A DNA stretch of 64,000 bases from Ruminococcoides sp052118065. GTDB lineage: Bacteria > Bacillota > Clostridia > Oscillospirales > Acutalibacteraceae. Positions 36,337-45,269 of this stretch are shown piece after piece. Location: the NCBI GenBank assembly GCA_052118065.1, contig JBQKHY010000004.1, positions 55,947-119,946 on the forward strand. The letters are read 5' to 3'. The position numbers were made by a program, and so were the translations under genes. Below the pieces are notes generated by a model that was given only the letters and a program-made list of their open reading frames with translations, searched no databases and was not told where the DNA came from. Position 1 is the stretch's first letter. Each line of letters starts with the position of its first letter.

Positions 36337-37083
36337 TTATTTATAGTCTTTACTTTTAGCGATTTCGTTAAGTTCCTTTAACTGTTCAGGGTCATTAGCA
36401 CCTAAAACAGTATCAGGGTTGCTTGAAACAAATGCTGATACAACTTCATTCTTATCTAATAGAAGTTTTAGTGCATCAGGAAGGTAATATTCCTTAGCAT
36501 TGTTATCACTTTTGATTTCACCTAAAACAGAAAGTAACTTTTCGCAATTAAACCAGAAACCACCTGAGTTGATTTCGTTTATTTTCTTCTCTTCTTCGTT
36601 ACAATCTTTCTGCTCAACAATTTTTAGGAAATTGTTATTTTCATCTCTGACAATTCTACCGTAACCTGTAGGGTCAGAAACTTTAGCTGAAATTACTGTT
36701 GCAACACTACCCTTTTCTGTATGAAGAGCAAGTGCATCGGAAATAGTCTTTGCATCCATAAAAGGAGCATCACCGTTTAGAATAACAACATTGCCACTGT
36801 GATTTTCTAAAAAGTCCTTAGCCATCATTACTGCATGACCTGTACCAAGACGCTCAGCCTGATAAACGGTTTCTACTTCAAAAGGAAGTGTACTTACAAA
36901 TTCATCAATACATTCTTTCTTATAGCCTTTTACTACACATATGTCGTCAACACCGGCTGACTTTACTGAGTCGATAACCCATCTTAACATTGGCTTTCCT
37001 AGGACTTCTGACATTGGTTTAGGAAGGTTACTTTTCATTCTTTTACCTTCGCCACCTGCCAAAATAATTGCACAGTTACTCAT
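36337..37083 (-). CDS. glmU: UDP-GlcNAc pyrophosphorylase domain protein, short GlmU without acetyltransferase
   Basis: A 248-residue nucleotidyltransferase equal to the N-terminal half of GlmU. It has the UTP-binding loop LAGGEGKRMKSNLPKPM, GTGHAVMMA, the metal-site LNGDAPFM and EINSGGFWFN. A full GlmU has about 450 residues, with a left-handed beta-helix acetyltransferase domain after this point. Here the frame stops normally 67 nt before prs, and no remnant of hexapeptide repeats is present, so it is not a recent truncation. Glucosamine-1-phosphate acetylation must be done by another protein, or this enzyme has another sugar-phosphate substrate. AGAGAGAG precedes the ATG. Confidence 0.8.
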   Translation of the reverse strand: MSNCAIILAGGEGKRMKSNLPKPMSEVLGKPMLRWVIDSVKSAGVDDICVVKGYKKECIDEFVSTLPFEVETVYQAERLGTGHAVMMAKDFLENHSGNVVILNGDAPFMDAKTISDALALHTEKGSVATVISAKVSDPTGYGRIVRDENNNFLKIVEQKDCNEEEKKINEINSGGFWFNCEKLLSVLGEIKSDNNAKEYYLPDALKLLLDKNEVVSAFVSSNPDTVLGANDPEQLKELNEIAKSKDYK

Positions 37084-37129
37084 AATATTACTCTCTCTTT
37101 CTATGCTATACACATAATAAGACACTACT

Positions 37130-37157
37130 ATTATCCCACAATTCCTCAAATTTTCAA
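37130..37157 (-). promoter_or_regulatory. Promoter of the glmU-prs-pth-mfd cluster
   Basis: On the minus strand TTGAAA (37152-37157), 16 nt, GATAAT (37130-37135). Confidence 0.5.
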
Positions 37158-37282
37158 GTACAAATCCAAAAAAACTGAAAAAATTCTTAAATTTTTAACA
37201 TATTACACAATATATATTACAAAAAATCTCAACTTTTTATAAGAAATATTTTTCCAAAAATGTGGCTATTTTTTTATTTTTT

Positions 37283-37342
37283 TGTTATAATTACTTTTAG
37301 ACTAAGAAAGTCTGCAAAGAAACTGCAGGTGAATTACTTAGT
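37283..37342 (+). promoter_or_regulatory. Extended -10 promoter and structured 5' leader of ppdK
   Basis: TGTTATAAT (37283-37291) is an extended -10 without a clear -35. The RNA would begin near 37298 and immediately form a nested hairpin: ACTAAG (37301-37306) with CTTAGT (37337-37342), and CTGCA with TGCAG inside. A structured 5' end of this kind can stabilise an mRNA. The 120 nt before it are AT-rich with nothing else visible. Confidence 0.55.
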
Positions 37343-37377
37343 GGTTAATTTTATACTTTTACAGGAGGATTCAAACT

Positions 37378-40008
37378 ATGAGTCACAAGTATGTGTATCT
37401 TTTTAAAGAAGGTAACAAGGACATGCGTAATCTTCTAGGCGGTAAGGGTGCTAACCTAGCTGAAATGACAGGTCTAGGCCTACCAGTACCACAGGGCTTC
37501 ACAATTACAACAGAAGCTTGTACAAAGTACTATGAAGATGGCAGAAAGATCAATGATGAAATCCAGGCTGAAATCATGGAATACATCATCAAGATGGAAG
37601 AAATCACAGGTAAGAAGTTTGGTGATAAGGAAAACCCACTACTAGTTTCTGTTCGTTCAGGTGCTAGAGCTTCTATGCCAGGTATGATGGATACAATCCT
37701 TAACCTAGGTCTAAACGAAGATGTTGTTGCTGTTATGGCTGAAAAGTCAAACAACCCTCGTTGGGCATGGGACTGCTACAGAAGATTCATTCAGATGTAT
37801 TCTGATGTAGTTATGGAAGTTGGTAAGAAGTACTTTGAAGTTCTTATCGACGAAATGAAAGAAAAGAAGGGTGTTACTCAGGACGTTGAACTAACTGCTG
37901 AAGATCTACAGGAACTAGCAGAACAGTTCAAGGCTGAATACAAGAAGCAGATTGGCGTTGACTTCCCTACTGATCCTAAGGAACAGCTAATGGGCGCTAT
38001 TGAAGCTGTATTCCGTTCATGGGATAACCCAAGAGCTAATGTTTATAGAAGAGATAACGATATCCCTTATTCATGGGGTACTGCAGTTAATGTACAGGCA
38101 ATGGCATTCGGTAACATGGGTGACGATTGTGGTACAGGTGTTGCATTTACAAGAGACCCATCAACAGGTGCTAAGGGTCTATTCGGTGAATTCCTAACAA
38201 ACGCACAGGGCGAAGACGTTGTTGCCGGTGTTCGTACACCAATGCACATTTCTGAAATGGAACAGAAGTTCCCAGAAGCTTTCGCTCAGTTCAAGACAGT
38301 TTGTAAGACTCTAGAAGATCACTACAGAGATATGCAGGATATGGAATTTACTGTTGAACACGGTAAGCTATACATGCTACAGACAAGAAACGGTAAGAGA
38401 ACAGCTCAGGCTGCTCTAAAGATTGCTTGTGACCTAGTTGACGAAGGCATGAGAACAGAAGAAGAAGCTGTTGCAATGATCGACCCTCGTAACCTAGACA
38501 CACTACTTCACCCACAGTTCGATGCTACAGCTCTAAAGGCTGCTACTCCAATGGGTAAGGGTCTTGGCGCTTCTCCTGGTGCTGCTTGTGGTAAGATCGT
38601 ATTCACAGCTGATGACGCTACTGCATGGGCAGAAAAAGGCGAAAAGGTTGTTCTAGTTAGACTAGAAACATCTCCAGAAGACATCACAGGTATGAAGGCT
38701 GCTGAAGGTATCCTAACAGTTCGTGGTGGTATGACATCTCACGCTGCTGTTGTTGCTCGTGGTATGGGTACTTGTTGTGTATCAGGTTGCTCAGACATCA
38801 ACATGGATGAAGACAACAAGGTATTCACACTAGCAGGTAAGGAATTCCACGAAGGCGATCCAATTTCAATTGACGGTTCAACAGGTAACATTTATGACGG
38901 TATCATCCCAACAGTTCCTGCTTCAATTGCCGGTGAATTTGGTAGAATTATGACTTGGGCTGACAAGTACAGAACTCTAAAGGTTAGAACAAATGCTGAT
39001 ACACCTGAAGATGCTAAGAGAGCTAAGGAACTAGGTGCTGAAGGTATCGGTCTATGCCGTACAGAACACATGTTCTTCGAAGAATCAAGAATTGCTGCAT
39101 TCAGAGAAATGATCTGTGCAGATACAGTTGAAGAAAGAGAAAAGGCTCTAGATAAGATTATGCCATATCAGCAGGGCGACTTTGAAGCTCTATATGAAGC
39201 TCTAGAAGGTAACCCAGTTACTATCCGTTTCCTAGATCCTCCTCTACACGAATTCGTACCAACAGAAGAAGCTGACATTGAAGCTCTAGCTAAGGCTCAG
39301 GGTAAGACAGTTGATCAGATTAAGGCAATAATCAACAGTCTACACGAATTCAACCCAATGATGGGTCACCGTGGTTGTCGTCTAGCAGTTACATATCCTG
39401 AAATTGCTAAGATGCAGACAAAGGCAGTTATCAGAGCTGCTCTAAATGTATCTAAGGCTCATCCTGATTGGAACCTAGTTCCTGAAATTATGATCCCACT
39501 AGTTGGTGATGTTAAGGAACTTAAGTACGTAAAGAAAGTTGTTGTTGAAACAGCTGACGCTGAAATTGCTGCTGCAGGTGCAGATCTAAAGTACGAAGTT
39601 GGTACAATGATCGAAATCCCAAGAGCTGCTCTAACAGCTGACGAAATCGCTAAGGAAGCTGAATTCTTCTGCTTCGGTACTAACGACCTAACACAGATGA
39701 CATTCGGTTTCTCAAGAGACGATGCAGGTAAGTTCCTAGATTCTTACTATGACAACAAGATTTATGAAAACGATCCATTTGCTAAGTTAGACCAGACAGG
39801 TGTTGGCAAACTAATGGAAATGGCTGTTGAACTAGGTAAGAAAGTTAGACCAGAAATGCACTGCGGTATCTGTGGTGAACATGGTGGTGACCCAACATCT
39901 GTTGAGTTCTGTCATAAGATTGGTCTAGATTATGTATCTTGCTCACCATTCAGAGTTCCAATCGCAAGACTTGCTGCTGCTCAGGCTGCAATTGCTGAAA
40001 AGAACTAA
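37378..40008 (+). CDS. ppdK: Pyruvate, phosphate dikinase
   Basis: Interconverts pyruvate, ATP and phosphate with phosphoenolpyruvate, AMP and pyrophosphate, a key step of pyrophosphate-linked glycolysis in Clostridia. It has 876 residues. Order: nucleotide-binding domain (GGKGANLAEMTGLGLPVPQGFTI at the start), swivelling phosphohistidine domain with the histidine in GGMTSHAAVVARGMG, and the PEP-binding barrel (TIRFLDPPLHEF, GTNDLTQMTFGFSRDD) with the catalytic cysteine in HCGICGEHGGDP. AGGAGG precedes the ATG. Leucine is almost always CTA, a sign of very high expression. Confidence 0.98.
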   Translation: MSHKYVYLFKEGNKDMRNLLGGKGANLAEMTGLGLPVPQGFTITTEACTKYYEDGRKINDEIQAEIMEYIIKMEEITGKKFGDKENPLLVSVRSGARASMPGMMDTILNLGLNEDVVAVMAEKSNNPRWAWDCYRRFIQMYSDVVMEVGKKYFEVLIDEMKEKKGVTQDVELTAEDLQELAEQFKAEYKKQIGVDFPTDPKEQLMGAIEAVFRSWDNPRANVYRRDNDIPYSWGTAVNVQAMAFGNMGDDCGTGVAFTRDPSTGAKGLFGEFLTNAQGEDVVAGVRTPMHISEMEQKFPEAFAQFKTVCKTLEDHYRDMQDMEFTVEHGKLYMLQTRNGKRTAQAALKIACDLVDEGMRTEEEAVAMIDPRNLDTLLHPQFDATALKAATPMGKGLGASPGAACGKIVFTADDATAWAEKGEKVVLVRLETSPEDITGMKAAEGILTVRGGMTSHAAVVARGMGTCCVSGCSDINMDEDNKVFTLAGKEFHEGDPISIDGSTGNIYDGIIPTVPASIAGEFGRIMTWADKYRTLKVRTNADTPEDAKRAKELGAEGIGLCRTEHMFFEESRIAAFREMICADTVEEREKALDKIMPYQQGDFEALYEALEGNPVTIRFLDPPLHEFVPTEEADIEALAKAQGKTVDQIKAIINSLHEFNPMMGHRGCRLAVTYPEIAKMQTKAVIRAALNVSKAHPDWNLVPEIMIPLVGDVKELKYVKKVVVETADAEIAAAGADLKYEVGTMIEIPRAALTADEIAKEAEFFCFGTNDLTQMTFGFSRDDAGKFLDSYYDNKIYENDPFAKLDQTGVGKLMEMAVELGKKVRPEMHCGICGEHGGDPTSVEFCHKIGLDYVSCSPFRVPIARLAAAQAAIAEKN

Positions 40009-40031
40009 TCACTACTTGTAAAAGTATTTTA

Positions 40032-40057
40032 GGGGGTTGCCCATATGGACAGCCCCC
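40032..40057 (+). terminator. First terminator of ppdK
   Basis: GGGGGTTG / CAGCCCCC stem (one G-U) followed by ATTTTTAT. Confidence 0.85.
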
Positions 40058-40074
40058 ATTTTTATATTTATTTT

Positions 40075-40094
40075 GAGTATTCATTCGAATACTC
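40075..40094 (+). terminator. Second terminator of ppdK
   Basis: GAGTATTC / GAATACTC stem with a 4-nt loop, followed by seven T. Two terminators in tandem protect the convergent gene. Confidence 0.85.
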
Positions 40095-40099
40095 TTTTT

Positions 40100-40954
40100 T
40101 TATATTGTGCCGGTTACAGTAATAGTTGAAACTCCAGGTGTTATGCTAACTGCACCTGTCGTGTCATCCCTTGTAGTTGTAGCAGAAGGAACTGTAATTG
40201 CCCCAGCTTTTGTTTCAAATTCGCCTGTTGTAGTGTTATATTCATATTCATTACCTTCTGTCCAAGGAGTTCCATTGTATGTTACTTCTATATCAGAAAG
40301 TATAGGGTCAAATTTATCTGTCAAAATAACATTATCAGCTGCGACTATTGCTACATTTCCCCTATTCTCAATGGTAAATGTGTAAGTTACTCTACCATTA
40401 TTTTCTACAACAATTGGTGTAAGTGCCTTTGTAATTGAAAGCATTGGTTCAGACTCAGGAAAAACTGTTTCATTTGCAGTAATAGGTGTATTAATGCCAT
40501 CACCAATTACTGAAACAGTATTTTCTATTGAGCTTTCCAGATCAAGTGGTGCAAACTGATTTGTCCTAACTTTATATACAATAATAACAGTACCACCTGC
40601 CGGAATAGATATTCCGGTAATAGTTAGTGGTGGACCTACTGTAACTGTTGGTGTATTTTGAAGAACCCCATTTACATAATAAAGAATTGCACCTTGGATA
40701 TACTCTAGTGGTACTAATGAAAGTTCATTATAATCATACTCACCTAAATTATCCGTTAAGATTAAGTTACTAATTGAAGTTGAACCTGAATTTCTTATTG
40801 TTATAACATAGGTTATTTCACTATCTGCATAATATCTATCTAAAACTGCAGTCTTTGTAACAGTTATCTTCTCAACAATTTCACCGATTGTAATATTAGA
40901 ATTTACTGTTTTTCCATTATAGGCTAATGTAGCCTGATTATAAAAATTTGCCAT
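40100..40954 (-). CDS. DUF11-repeat protein without signal peptide
   Basis: A 284-residue beta-rich protein starting MANFYNQATLAYNGKTVNSN. Two DUF11-type repeats are visible: TVTKTAVLDRYYADSEITYVI with NLILTDNL, and SITKALTPIVVENNGRVTYTF with NVILTDKF. Such repeats are usually found in surface proteins, often held by isopeptide bonds, but no signal peptide, anchor or membrane helix can be seen. Clostridial proteins with the same start exist. Its location is therefore unknown. I chose ATG 40954 because GGAGA lies upstream. Confidence 0.7.
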   Translation of the reverse strand: MANFYNQATLAYNGKTVNSNITIGEIVEKITVTKTAVLDRYYADSEITYVITIRNSGSTSISNLILTDNLGEYDYNELSLVPLEYIQGAILYYVNGVLQNTPTVTVGPPLTITGISIPAGGTVIIVYKVRTNQFAPLDLESSIENTVSVIGDGINTPITANETVFPESEPMLSITKALTPIVVENNGRVTYTFTIENRGNVAIVAADNVILTDKFDPILSDIEVTYNGTPWTEGNEYEYNTTTGEFETKAGAITVPSATTTRDDTTGAVSITPGVSTITVTGTI

Positions 40955-41031
40955 ACATACATTCTCCATTTTTAATTTTCTGGGTAATAACCCTAATATA
41001 TAATATGGACTTAAATATTAATGTTGACAAA

Positions 41032-41060
41032 AAGGACTATTGCTTCTTGCAATAGTCCTT
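41032..41060 (-). terminator. Terminator of the 174-residue lipoprotein gene
   Basis: A 12-bp perfect stem AAGGACTATTGC / GCAATAGTCCTT, followed on the minus strand by TTTG. Confidence 0.85.
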
Positions 41061-41075
41061 AATTATTATTTGATT

Positions 41076-41600
41076 TTAGTTAAGTGACATACTGAAGATT
41101 TTCTTATCTTCCCCACCTGTTGACTTATAAGTAAAAGTAACTGTTAAAAGTCCCATCTTTGAGTTATTAGGGTCTTCATCAATATGTGCATCTGTACAAT
41201 TTACTGAATCAACCTGGTTATTAACTGCAGTTGTGATTTCCTTCTTTAGTTTAGCGTTCAGCTGGTCAGTAACCTTGCCGTTAGCAGTAGACATAATCTT
41301 AAGTGCATCACTACCTGTTGTTTTGCCATCCTTAGTTGTCTTTGGAGAAGCAATAACAAAGTAAACCTTTTGCTCAATAGTTTCATAATTTGTTGGGAAC
41401 TTATCTGTGTCAACCTGTGGCTGAGATACTGTAGCATTCTCTACATTATCGGTATTCTGCTGAATTGTGTCACCTTCAGATACATAAGTACCCTGAGTGC
41501 TACTTGAGTTTTCCTCATCATTACAACCTGCAAACAACATCATAGTTGTAAAGGCAACTAAGCATAGTGACAGTGCCAAAATCTTTTTCATAAATTTCAT
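41076..41600 (-). CDS. Lipoprotein of unknown function
   Basis: A 174-residue lipoprotein. The signal MKFMKKILALSLCLVAFTTMMLFAGC has lipobox LFAGC. A Ser/Thr/Gln-rich linker (about 27-65) leads to a compact alpha/beta domain with VYFVIASPKTTKDGKTTGSDALK and MGLLTVTFTYKSTGG. The domain is not one I know. AAGGAAAAC precedes ATG 41600. A second lipoprotein frame, disrupted, lies just upstream on the same strand. Confidence 0.75.
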   Translation of the reverse strand: MKFMKKILALSLCLVAFTTMMLFAGCNDEENSSSTQGTYVSEGDTIQQNTDNVENATVSQPQVDTDKFPTNYETIEQKVYFVIASPKTTKDGKTTGSDALKIMSTANGKVTDQLNAKLKKEITTAVNNQVDSVNCTDAHIDEDPNNSKMGLLTVTFTYKSTGGEDKKIFSMSLN

Positions 41601-41762
41601 TTTGTTTTCCTTTCTAAGTAAATGTTCTTTACTATTATAATAACACAAAATTGTGAACAATTCTATATTTTCTCTCTATTTTATTTGCACAAATTTCACA
41701 TTAATAATTTATGTAATATAGCTATATAAAAAGGGGATGGTTGCCCATTCCCTAAAAACCAT

Positions 41763-42119
41763 TTATGAACCTGCTGATTCGTAATTACTAATACCTTTGT
41801 TCCACACAAAGAATGAAACTAAAAATAAAGCAGTAGAAATTTCGACCACATTTCCATTATTAAAGTCGATTTTCATATCATACTTAGTAGTACTGTCATC
41901 TTTTACATTAGTACTTTTGTAGATACTTTTAATTAAACTTACAAATTCTTTTTGCTTATCATCTGTTAAAGTTGTGGTTTTGTTGTTGTAGGTAATCAGC
42001 ACCTTACTACTGTTAACATCAAAAACATTTAATGCTTCTTCTCCACCTTTTGAATTATTACAACCTACCATAATTACAACCAATACAAGTGATATGCATA
42101 ATAATAAACTTTTCTACAT
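41763..42119 (-). pseudogene. Lipoprotein gene with stop at codon 2
   Basis: GGAGG is followed by ATG at 42119 and at once by TAG (42114-42116). Beyond that stop the same frame reads KSLLLCISLVLVVIMVGC, a complete lipoprotein signal with lipobox, then a domain of about 85 residues (VFDVNSSKVLITYNNKTTTL, YDMKIDFNNGNVVEIS). The last 20 residues look unlike the rest and may be past a second lesion. Without initiation at TTG 42083, or suppression, no exported product can be made. It is either a decaying gene or a sequencing error (AAG to TAG). Confidence 0.6.
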
Positions 42120-42234
42120 AATAATACCTCCGGGATTTTAATTAACCCTTTAGTATCATATATTTAACCCACTTTCAATATATCGCCTTATTTTGGTATT
42201 GTCAATAATTTTTATTATATTCACCATAATTTTA

Positions 42235-42266
42235 AAGGGCAGTTTCTATTACGAGAAACTGCCCTT
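42235..42266 (-). terminator. Terminator of glgB
   Basis: A 13-bp perfect stem AAGGGCAGTTTCT / AGAAACTGCCCTT, followed on the minus strand by TTTAAAATT. Confidence 0.8.
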
Positions 42267-42298
42267 GGAGGAGATATAAAACAAATAATTTTTTATCT

Positions 42299-44497
42299 TT
42301 ATTTGTCAGTTGTTTTTGTTGTTTTCTTTTCAGCTACTTTTTCAGTTTTAGCCTCAGCCTTTGGTTCAGCTTTAGCAACTGTCTTTGACTTTTCTTCAAC
42401 CTTAGGTTCTGCTTTAACCGCTTTCTTTTCAACCTTTTCTTCTGTAGCATTTACAGTTTTCTTAGTTGTCTTTTTAGCAGTAGTTTTCTTTGTAGCTGTT
42501 TTGGTAGCTGTCTTAGTTGTTTTCTTTGTTGCAGTCTTCTTAGCAGGTGCTTTCTTAGTTACCTTTTCTTCCTTCTTTTCTTCTTTTTTCTTAGGTTCAG
42601 GTAACTTTTCAACACACTTAAAGAACATAGCACTCATTGGTGGGATTGATAAATCAATACTCCAATTAGAATCATGTCTTGGCTTTTCTTCGCACATAAT
42701 TCTCTTACCATTTGTAATACCGTAACCACCATATTCTTCATCATCAGTATTGAATACTTCTTCATATACACCATAGAATGGTACACCGATTCTGTAATCA
42801 ACTCTGTGCATTGGCTGGAAGTTAAATACACAAATAATGTTATTGCCGTCTTTATCAATTCTACGGAATGCAATAATTGACTGAGTATAGTCGTTGTGGT
42901 GAATCCACTGGAAGCCATCCCAGTTAGTATCAATTTCGTGCATTGGTCTTTCTGTAATATAGAAATGATTTAGCTTAGAAACAAAGTCCTTTAATCTCCA
43001 ATGCTTTTCATATTCAAGAAGGTTCCACTGAATACTTTCTTCTGCGTTCCATTCATCAAACTGTCCGATTTCTGAACCCATAAATGTTAGCATTTTACCC
43101 GGATGAGCAGCCATATAAGCTAAGAACAGTCTTACACCGGCAAACTTCTGGTCATAGTCACCCGGCATTTTATTGATTAGAGAACCCTTACCATAAACAA
43201 CTTCATCATGAGAAATTGGTAGAATAAAGTTTTCACTAAAGCAATACATAAATGAGAATGTAAGGTTATCGTGGTTAAATGGTCTCCATAATGGGTCAAG
43301 TGAAATATAATGAAGCATATCGTTCATCCAACCCATATTCCACTTATAGTCAAATCCTAGACCACCATCATCAACAGGTCCTGTAACCTTTGGCCAAGAT
43401 GTGCTTTCTTCAGCAATCATCATTGTATGAGGGTGATACATATGGATAACTGTATTTAGTCTTTGTAAAAATGCAACAGCCTCTAGATGTTCTCTGCCAC
43501 CATACTTGTTAGGAACCCACTCACCATCCTGACGGTTATAGTCAAGGTATAGCATTGAAGCAACTGCATCAACACGGATACCATCAATGTGGTAAGTATC
43601 TACCCAATACATAGCTGATGAAATTAGGAATGAAATTACTTCATATCTTGAGTAATCGAATACATATGTACCCCATTCCTTATGTTCACCCTTACGGCTA
43701 TCAATATATTCATAGCAAGCTGTGCCGTCAAAACGACCTAAGCCATGAGCATCCTTAGGGAAATGAGCAGGAACCCAGTCAAGGATAACACCAATACCTG
43801 CCTTGTGACATTCATCAACAAATGCCATAAAGTCGTGTGGTGTGCCATAACGAGAAGTTGGAGCATAGTAACCTGTTACCTGATAACCCCAGCTACCATC
43901 AAATGGGTATTCTGTAATAGGCATAAGTTCTACATGAGTATAACCCATTTCTTTTACATAAGGAACAAGTTCTTCAGCAAGTTTACGATAGTTAAATACA
44001 CTACCGTCCATATGTTTTCTCCAAGAACCGGCATGAATTTCGTAAATATTCATTGGCTTTTCTAGATGGTTTGATGACTCCTTGTCCTTAATCCACTGAT
44101 CATCTTCCCATTCAAAGCCACTTAAATCATAGAACATAGATGCATTATCAGGTCTTGTCTGTGAATGGAAAGCATAAGGGTCAGACTTTAGCTTTCTTTC
44201 GTTCCAAGGTGTTTCAACACAATATTTATAAATATCGTACTGCTGAATACCCTCAATGAAAAGTTCCCAAACACCAGCTTCACTGATTTTGTACATATAG
44301 TTAGCATCGTTATTCCAACCGTTGAAGTCACCAACAACAGAAACAGAGAGAGCATTTGGTGCCCATACTCTGAAAACTACACCATCACGATTATCCCAAT
44401 TAACTCTATGAGCACCCATAAACTCATAGGCTCTAACAGAATCACCTGCATGGAATAGTTCGAGGGGTGTACGAGAATCATTAAATTTGTAATCCAT
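42299..44497 (-). CDS. glgB: 1,4-alpha-glucan branching enzyme with histone-like tail
   Basis: Forms alpha-1,6 branches in glycogen. It has 732 residues. An N-terminal CBM48 module (RVWAPNALSVSVVGDFNGW) is followed by the GH13 barrel, with regions DWVPAHFP, GIRVDAVASM (nucleophile), AEEST (acid) and ISHDEV. The catalytic protein ends near residue 632. The last 100 residues (633-732, encoded by about 42302-42601) are a Lys/Ala/Thr/Glu tail of the kind PAKKTATKKTTKTATK, like histone H1 or AlgP tails, and absent from ordinary GlgB. It is intact and in frame. GAAGGAG precedes the ATG. Confidence 0.93.
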   Translation of the reverse strand: MDYKFNDSRTPLELFHAGDSVRAYEFMGAHRVNWDNRDGVVFRVWAPNALSVSVVGDFNGWNNDANYMYKISEAGVWELFIEGIQQYDIYKYCVETPWNERKLKSDPYAFHSQTRPDNASMFYDLSGFEWEDDQWIKDKESSNHLEKPMNIYEIHAGSWRKHMDGSVFNYRKLAEELVPYVKEMGYTHVELMPITEYPFDGSWGYQVTGYYAPTSRYGTPHDFMAFVDECHKAGIGVILDWVPAHFPKDAHGLGRFDGTACYEYIDSRKGEHKEWGTYVFDYSRYEVISFLISSAMYWVDTYHIDGIRVDAVASMLYLDYNRQDGEWVPNKYGGREHLEAVAFLQRLNTVIHMYHPHTMMIAEESTSWPKVTGPVDDGGLGFDYKWNMGWMNDMLHYISLDPLWRPFNHDNLTFSFMYCFSENFILPISHDEVVYGKGSLINKMPGDYDQKFAGVRLFLAYMAAHPGKMLTFMGSEIGQFDEWNAEESIQWNLLEYEKHWRLKDFVSKLNHFYITERPMHEIDTNWDGFQWIHHNDYTQSIIAFRRIDKDGNNIICVFNFQPMHRVDYRIGVPFYGVYEEVFNTDDEEYGGYGITNGKRIMCEEKPRHDSNWSIDLSIPPMSAMFFKCVEKLPEPKKKEEKKEEKVTKKAPAKKTATKKTTKTATKTATKKTTAKKTTKKTVNATEEKVEKKAVKAEPKVEEKSKTVAKAEPKAEAKTEKVAEKKTTKTTDK

Positions 44498-44544
44498 TTA
44501 TATTAACACTCCTTCAATGTGTACAACTTACATTTAATAAGTAT

Positions 44545-44573
44545 ATTTTATCAATTTTTTTATTATAATTCAA
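44545..44573 (-). promoter_or_regulatory. Promoter of glgB
   Basis: On the minus strand TTGAAT (44568-44573), 17 nt, TAAAAT (44545-44550). Confidence 0.6.
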
Positions 44574-44661
44574 TACATTTTGAAAAACTCACATATAAAT
44601 TTTGCGACATATTTTGTGCAATTTCTACAATTAGCAATATTTTTCAAAATTAATATTCCCT

Positions 44662-45240
44662 TCAAGAATAAATACCGTGAAGAAACTGATGAATAATCAT
44701 ATCAACTGCCGATTTATCCATCTTAGGTTCTTTCTCAGAATGATATTCATACATATGGAAACCAATCATACCAAGAAAAGTTGTTGCAAATTGGTTTTCC
44801 CTACCGTTCATATTACCAAGTAATCCTCTGGCATTTATGAAAATTGACTTTACAATGTTATTGATCTCTGTACAATGACGAATAAAAGCATTGTTAAATT
44901 CACTCATTGGTGGGCTATACTGCATAGTCATTAACATTAGGTAAAGGTGTAAATGCTCACAACCTTCTAACACATAGCAATAAGCAAAATTATGAAGACT
45001 GTCTTCAAAGGAATTGCTATTATTAACTACTTCCCTAAGTTGCAAAACAACAGGGTCAATGTACTGTTGCATTATTCCTTCAAGAATACCTGACTTATTT
45101 TTAAAATGATAATAAAGTGCCGGTTTGGTTAATTCGCACTTGTCAGCAATTTCCTGAACACCTACTGCGTCATAGCCTTTTTCATAAAATAATTCTATTG
45201 ATACTTGTAATATTTTCAGCCGTGTTTGTTCATTAGCCAT
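44662..45240 (-). CDS. TetR/AcrR-family regulator
   Basis: A 192-residue repressor-type protein. The N-terminal helix-turn-helix reads RLKILQVSIELFYEKGYDAVGVQEIADKCELTKPALYYHFKNK (positions about 7-49), textbook TetR. The C-terminal ligand-binding part is helical and not assignable. Its own promoter carries a palindrome over the spacer and -10, so it is very likely autorepressed. The nearest downstream gene is glgB, which has a separate promoter without this palindrome, so I do not infer that it controls glgB. Confidence 0.92.
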   Translation of the reverse strand: MANEQTRLKILQVSIELFYEKGYDAVGVQEIADKCELTKPALYYHFKNKSGILEGIMQQYIDPVVLQLREVVNNSNSFEDSLHNFAYCYVLEGCEHLHLYLMLMTMQYSPPMSEFNNAFIRHCTEINNIVKSIFINARGLLGNMNGRENQFATTFLGMIGFHMYEYHSEKEPKMDKSAVDMIIHQFLHGIYS

Positions 45241-45269
45241 AATACCACAACCTTATAATGTATATTATT

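Noticed and set aside
42303..42725. Open frame of 140 codons on the plus strand, hydrophobic
   Set aside because: It is the antisense of the Lys/Ala/Thr-rich glgB tail. Lysine and threonine codons read backwards give Phe, Val and Leu runs. It has no ribosome-binding site.
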